Shown here piece by piece: positions 5,817 to 8,810 of a DNA stretch of 8,810 nucleotides. The stretch comes from Campylobacteraceae bacterium. Lineage in GTDB: Bacteria; Campylobacterota; Campylobacteria; Campylobacterales; Sulfurospirillaceae. The notes beneath the pieces are model-generated. The model saw only the letters and a program-made list of their open reading frames with translations. It was not told the DNA's origin and did not search any database. Position numbers and translations under genes: made by a program. The first letter of the stretch is position 1. The number at the start of each line of letters is the position of its first letter. The stretch lies in NCBI GenBank assembly GCA_027055635.1, contig JALUMZ010000191.1, forward strand, positions 1 through 8,810, written 5' to 3'.

Positions 5817-6725
5817 GTGAGTAACCTAATCGAAGGCTTCTTAGGTAAGTCGGTAGAGGGAAAAAAGAGTAGAATGCCAGCCAAACTTGATTATTGGCAA
5901 AGTGCAACTGGACTATTTCTAGCTCTTTTTATGTGGGGACATATGTTCTTTGTTTCGTCCATCTTGGTAAGCAAAGACTTTATGTATAGTGTTACAAAGA
6001 TGTTTGAGGGTGTATCATTTATAAAAGGAGGCAATCCTTTTTTGGTCTCAATTGCAGTTGCTATAGTGACAATTATTATAGTTATCCATGCAGGACTTGC
6101 GATGAGAAAATTTCCTGCAAACTATAGGCAGTACCAAGCTTTTAGAACCCACATGGGTATGATGAAGCATGAAGATACAACTCTTTGGTTTATACAGGCA
6201 TTTACAGGCTTTGCTATGTTTTTCTTAGCTTCAGCGCATGTGTTTATAATGTTGACAAAACCAGAAACTATAGGACCATACGGTTCAGCAGATAGAATGA
6301 TTAGTGAGTGGATGTGGCCTGTATATTTGTTACTTCTTTTAGCAGTTGAGTTTCACGGAAGTATAGGTTTATACAGACTTTGCGTAAAATGGGGGTGGTT
6401 TGAAGGTGAAGATGCAAAAGTGACTAGAGTAAAACTTAAGAAAGTAAAATGGGCTATTACAATCTTCTTCTTAGTTCTTGGTTTGGCAACACTTGCAGCT
6501 TATATGAAGATAGGACTTGAGCATAGAGATCAAGCGGGACAAAGATACCAACCAACGGCAATGATAATAAAAAATATCGATAGTGGAATCTACTCTAAAA
6601 ATCAAAATAGAGATATGAATGCAGAAACTTCGTTTCGTGCTTTAGTCGCGATGAATCTGCCCAAAAATTCTTATTTGTATGAGGGAATAAATTCAAAATG
6701 CCATTTATGGGCAGAGGGGGCATAA
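5817..6725 (+). CDS. frdC: Fumarate reductase diheme cytochrome b subunit, with extended C-terminal tail
   Basis: FrdC anchors menaquinol:fumarate reductase in the inner membrane and passes electrons from menaquinol through two b hemes to FrdB. It closely resembles Wolinella FrdC. All four axial heme histidines are present: H42, H91, H141 and H180 (Wolinella H44, H93, H143, H182). So are E64 (the menaquinol-oxidation glutamate E66) and E178 (E180 of the proton pathway). Five membrane helices fall at about 27-50, 75-97, 123-147, 166-190 and 211-231. The GTG start is supported by AAAAAGGA (5803-5810) and a normal N-terminus. At 302 residues it is longer than Wolinella FrdC (256 residues); homology ends near residue 247. 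About residues 275-302 are encoded by a repeat shared with the UPF0763-hemN gap. The stop is one base before frdA, so the operon is tightly packed. Confidence 0.95.
   Translation: MSNLIEGFLGKSVEGKKSRMPAKLDYWQSATGLFLALFMWGHMFFVSSILVSKDFMYSVTKMFEGVSFIKGGNPFLVSIAVAIVTIIIVIHAGLAMRKFPANYRQYQAFRTHMGMMKHEDTTLWFIQAFTGFAMFFLASAHVFIMLTKPETIGPYGSADRMISEWMWPVYLLLLLAVEFHGSIGLYRLCVKWGWFEGEDAKVTRVKLKKVKWAITIFFLVLGLATLAAYMKIGLEHRDQAGQRYQPTAMIIKNIDSGIYSKNQNRDMNAETSFRALVAMNLPKNSYLYEGINSKCHLWAEGA
6639..6722 (+). repeat. Repeat unit embedded in the 3' end of frdC
   Basis: The unit opens with GCTTTAGTCGCGATGAAT (6639-6656), matching 2104-2121 at 16 of 18. An 8-bp perfect inverted repeat follows, TCTGCCCA (6656-6663) and TGGGCAGA (6708-6715) with 44 bases between, and then GGGGGCA (6716-6722). 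Bases 6696-6719 equal 2003-2026 exactly. The unit is read in frame as the FrdC tail, in the same frame phase as the intergenic ORF: A-L-V-A-M-N here against A-S-V-A-R-N there. Its G-run is the only plausible ribosome-binding site for frdA. That it was inserted into frdC is inference from the length difference to relatives. Confidence 0.75.
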
Positions 6726-6726
6726 G

Positions 6727-8706
6727 ATGAATGTAGTATATTGTGATGCATTAGTAATAGGTGGAGGATTGGCAGGATTGAGAGCCGCAGTTGAAGCAAG
6801 AGAGAGAGGTTTGAGCACTATAGTTTTAAGTCTTATTCCTGTTAAGAGATCTCACTCGGCAGCTGCGCAAGGCGGTATGCAAGCGAGTCTTGGTAATTCA
6901 AAGATGGGAAGAGGCGACAATGAAGATGTCCACTTTGGAGATACAGTAAAAGGTAGCGACTGGGGTTGTGATCAAGAAGTAGCTAGGATGTTTGTGACAA
7001 CTGCTCCGAAGGCTATTCGTCAATTAGCAGGCTGGGGAGTTCCTTGGACAAGAATCAAAAAAGGACCAAGAGAAGTTGTTATAAATGCACAAAGAACAAC
7101 TATAACCGAAGATGCCGAGACACATGGTTATATACAGTCTCGTGACTTTGGAGGTACTAAAAAATGGAGAACATGTTTCACTTCTGATGCGACAGGACAC
7201 ACAATGCTTTATGCAGTTGCAAATGAAGCAATAAAAAGAGAGATAGATATAAGAGACAGAAAAGAAGCAGTATCCTTAATAGTAGAAAATGAGCAATGTT
7301 ACGGTGCGGTAGTCAGAGATTTGATAACAGGTGAGTTAGAAGCTTATGTTTCAAAAGGCACATTGATTGCAACTGGTGGATACGGAAGAATATATAGACA
7401 AACTACAAATGCTGTTGTTTGCGAAGGAACAGGAGCAGCGATTACTCTAGAGACTGGAGTTGCACAACTCGGAAATATGGAAGCAGTACAGTTTCACCCA
7501 ACACCAATAGTACCGTCTGGTATTTTATTGACTGAGGGTTGTCGGGGTGATGGTGGAATCTTGAGAGATGTTGATGGACATAGATTTATGCCGGATTATG
7601 AGCCGGAGAAAAAAGAGCTTGCAAGTCGTGATGTTGTTAGTCGTCGTATGATGGAGCATATCAGAAATGGCAAGGGTGTACACTCTCCTTATGGTGACCA
7701 CTTGTGGCTTGATATCTCTATTTTGGGTCGTGAGCATATAGAGAGAAACTTAAGAGATGTTCAAGAGATTTGTATGACATTTAATGGCATAGATCCAGCT
7801 GATGAGGGACCAAAAGGTTGGGCTCCCGTACTTCCAATGCAACACTACTCAATGGGTGGTATAAGAACCAAACCAACAGGTGAATCTCCTACTTTAAAAG
7901 GACTATTTTCTTGTGGTGAAGCAGCATGTTGGGATCTTCACGGTTTTAACAGACTAGGTGGTAACTCTGTGAGTGAAACTGTTGTTTCAGGTATGATTGT
8001 TGGAGACTATTTTGCTCAATACTGTGTAAATACTGATATAGATATAAAAACAAAAACTATAGAAGATGCACTTAACAAAGAGATAAAATATATAAACTCT
8101 CTGCTTGAAAATGATGGAAAAAATAATATTTTTGAAATCAAACTTGCCATGAGAGATATTATGTGGGATAAAGTAGCAATCTTCCGTGATGGAAAAGGTT
8201 TGGCAGAGGCTGTTGAAGAATTAGAAGAACTTTATAAAAAATCTCTTGATGTACATGTAAAATCAAAAACACATGCAGGAAATCCTGAGCTTGAAGAGGC
8301 TTATAGAGTTCCAAAAATGCTTAAACTTGCTCTTTGTGTAGCAGTCGGGGCAAGAGACAGAACAGAGAGTCGTGGTGCTCACTATAGAGAGGATTATCTA
8401 AAAAGAGATGATGCGCATTGGCTCAAGAGAACTCTGACAAGTTGGAAAGAGGGTGATACACTACCAACTGTTGAGTATGAAGATTTGGATATCATGCATA
8501 TGGAGATGCCTCCGGCTTTTAGAGGGTATGGCGCAAAAGGTATGATTATCGAAAATGAAACAAGCATTAAAAGGCAAGAAGAAGTAGATAAGATAAGAGA
8601 AGAGATGGAAGCAGCCGGAAAAGATAGGTTTGAGATTCAGACAGCTTTGATGGACTTTGAACTTCAGCCTTATTTTAAAGCAAAAAATGAAAGATTTGGA
8701 GAATAA
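6727..8706 (+). CDS. frdA: Fumarate reductase flavoprotein subunit
   Basis: FrdA reduces fumarate to succinate at the cytoplasmic face, with covalently bound FAD. The 659 residues agree with Wolinella FrdA (656). The dinucleotide-binding GGGLAGLRA is at 12-20, and H43 in RSHSAAAQGGMQA is the covalent FAD attachment site. H257 in QFHPTP, R301 in ASRDVVSRRM (the catalytic acid in Wolinella), H373 in MQHYSMGG and R409 in HGFNRLGGNS form the dicarboxylate site. The C-terminal domain includes ARDRTESRGAHYREDY, typical of the family. Spacing to frdC is one base and to frdB one base. The Shine-Dalgarno AGAGGGGG (6713-6720) lies in the repeat that ends frdC. With a diheme FrdC, the complex is a menaquinol:fumarate reductase; running as succinate dehydrogenase cannot be excluded from sequence. 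Confidence 0.98.
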   Translation: MNVVYCDALVIGGGLAGLRAAVEARERGLSTIVLSLIPVKRSHSAAAQGGMQASLGNSKMGRGDNEDVHFGDTVKGSDWGCDQEVARMFVTTAPKAIRQLAGWGVPWTRIKKGPREVVINAQRTTITEDAETHGYIQSRDFGGTKKWRTCFTSDATGHTMLYAVANEAIKREIDIRDRKEAVSLIVENEQCYGAVVRDLITGELEAYVSKGTLIATGGYGRIYRQTTNAVVCEGTGAAITLETGVAQLGNMEAVQFHPTPIVPSGILLTEGCRGDGGILRDVDGHRFMPDYEPEKKELASRDVVSRRMMEHIRNGKGVHSPYGDHLWLDISILGREHIERNLRDVQEICMTFNGIDPADEGPKGWAPVLPMQHYSMGGIRTKPTGESPTLKGLFSCGEAACWDLHGFNRLGGNSVSETVVSGMIVGDYFAQYCVNTDIDIKTKTIEDALNKEIKYINSLLENDGKNNIFEIKLAMRDIMWDKVAIFRDGKGLAEAVEELEELYKKSLDVHVKSKTHAGNPELEEAYRVPKMLKLALCVAVGARDRTESRGAHYREDYLKRDDAHWLKRTLTSWKEGDTLPTVEYEDLDIMHMEMPPAFRGYGAKGMIIENETSIKRQEEVDKIREEMEAAGKDRFEIQTALMDFELQPYFKAKNERFGE

Positions 8707-8707
8707 C

Positions 8708-8810
8708 ATGGGACGAATGATAACTATAAAAGCACTAAAATACAATCCAAACTCAAAAGTTTCCAAAGCTCACTTTGCTAAATATGAGCTAGAAGAGACA
8801 GATGGGATGA
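8708..8810 (+). CDS. frdB: Fumarate reductase iron-sulfur subunit, 3'-truncated
   Basis: Only 34 codons are in the window. The N-terminus MGRMITIKALKYNPNS, followed by VSKAHFAKYELEE, closely resembles Wolinella FrdB, which begins MGRM and has a VSKPHF-type segment. The iron-sulfur cysteines lie beyond the window. FrdB links the FrdC hemes to the FAD of FrdA through its 2Fe-2S, 4Fe-4S and 3Fe-4S clusters. The start is one base after the frdA stop, giving the order C-A-B; the purine-rich end of frdA (GGAGAATAA) is its ribosome-binding site. Confidence 0.93.
   Translation, partial: MGRMITIKALKYNPNSKVSKAHFAKYELEETDGM

Noticed and set aside
5936..5945. GGGGACA word in frdC near codon 41 as another repeat copy
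   Set aside because: The surrounding bases encode the conserved helix containing heme ligand H42 and share none of the flanking blocks, so it is chance.
8461..8766. 101-codon ORF on the - strand opposite the frdA end
   Set aside because: It covers the conserved frdA C-terminus and frdB start in antisense and shows no domain of its own.

Overview
The window looks like core chromosome of a low-GC Campylobacterota (epsilonproteobacterial) bacterium, perhaps from the Sulfurimonas/Sulfuricurvum/Sulfurospirillum range; the genus cannot be fixed from sequence alone. The case rests on gene order (hemB-argF-UPF0763 gene-hemN-FeS protein, then lgt and frdCAB), on the UPF0763 family, which I know from Campylobacter and Helicobacter relatives, and on a Wolinella-type diheme FrdC with order C-A-B. 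All genes lie on the + strand.

Positions 1-1990 hold the 3' part of hemB (porphobilinogen synthase), complete argF (ornithine carbamoyltransferase) and a small UPF0763/DUF2603 gene, spaced by 3 and 1 bases. Positions 1991-2159 are a 169-base gap filled with repeat sequence. hemN (oxygen-independent coproporphyrinogen III oxidase) follows, and abuts a GlpC/GlcF/LutA-type iron-sulfur protein with CCG domains. After 50 bases carrying a good -10 box comes lgt (prolipoprotein diacylglyceryl transferase). A 148-base AT-rich gap with a 9-bp dyad leads to the fumarate reductase operon: frdC (diheme cytochrome b), frdA (flavoprotein) and the first 34 codons of frdB.

The genes fit an anaerobically respiring cell. 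HemB and HemN serve heme synthesis, HemN without oxygen, and FrdC needs two b hemes to carry electrons from menaquinol to FrdB and FrdA. ArgF (arginine synthesis) and Lgt (lipoprotein maturation) are housekeeping.

The unexpected part is a repeat family seen twice. One copy lies in the UPF0763-hemN gap and ends on the hemN start codon. The other forms the 3' end of frdC, ends just before the frdA start, and encodes an extra C-terminal tail on FrdC. Both copies have a shared left block, a stem-loop whose stem sequence differs between copies but pairs in each, and a GGGG(A/G)CA block placed where the downstream gene's ribosome-binding site must be. A third, right-half fragment matches the frdC copy at 24 consecutive bases. 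I read this as a small palindromic interspersed element (REP/MITE-like), present both between genes and inside a respiratory gene. No phage, CRISPR, toxin or defence gene and no RNA gene was seen.
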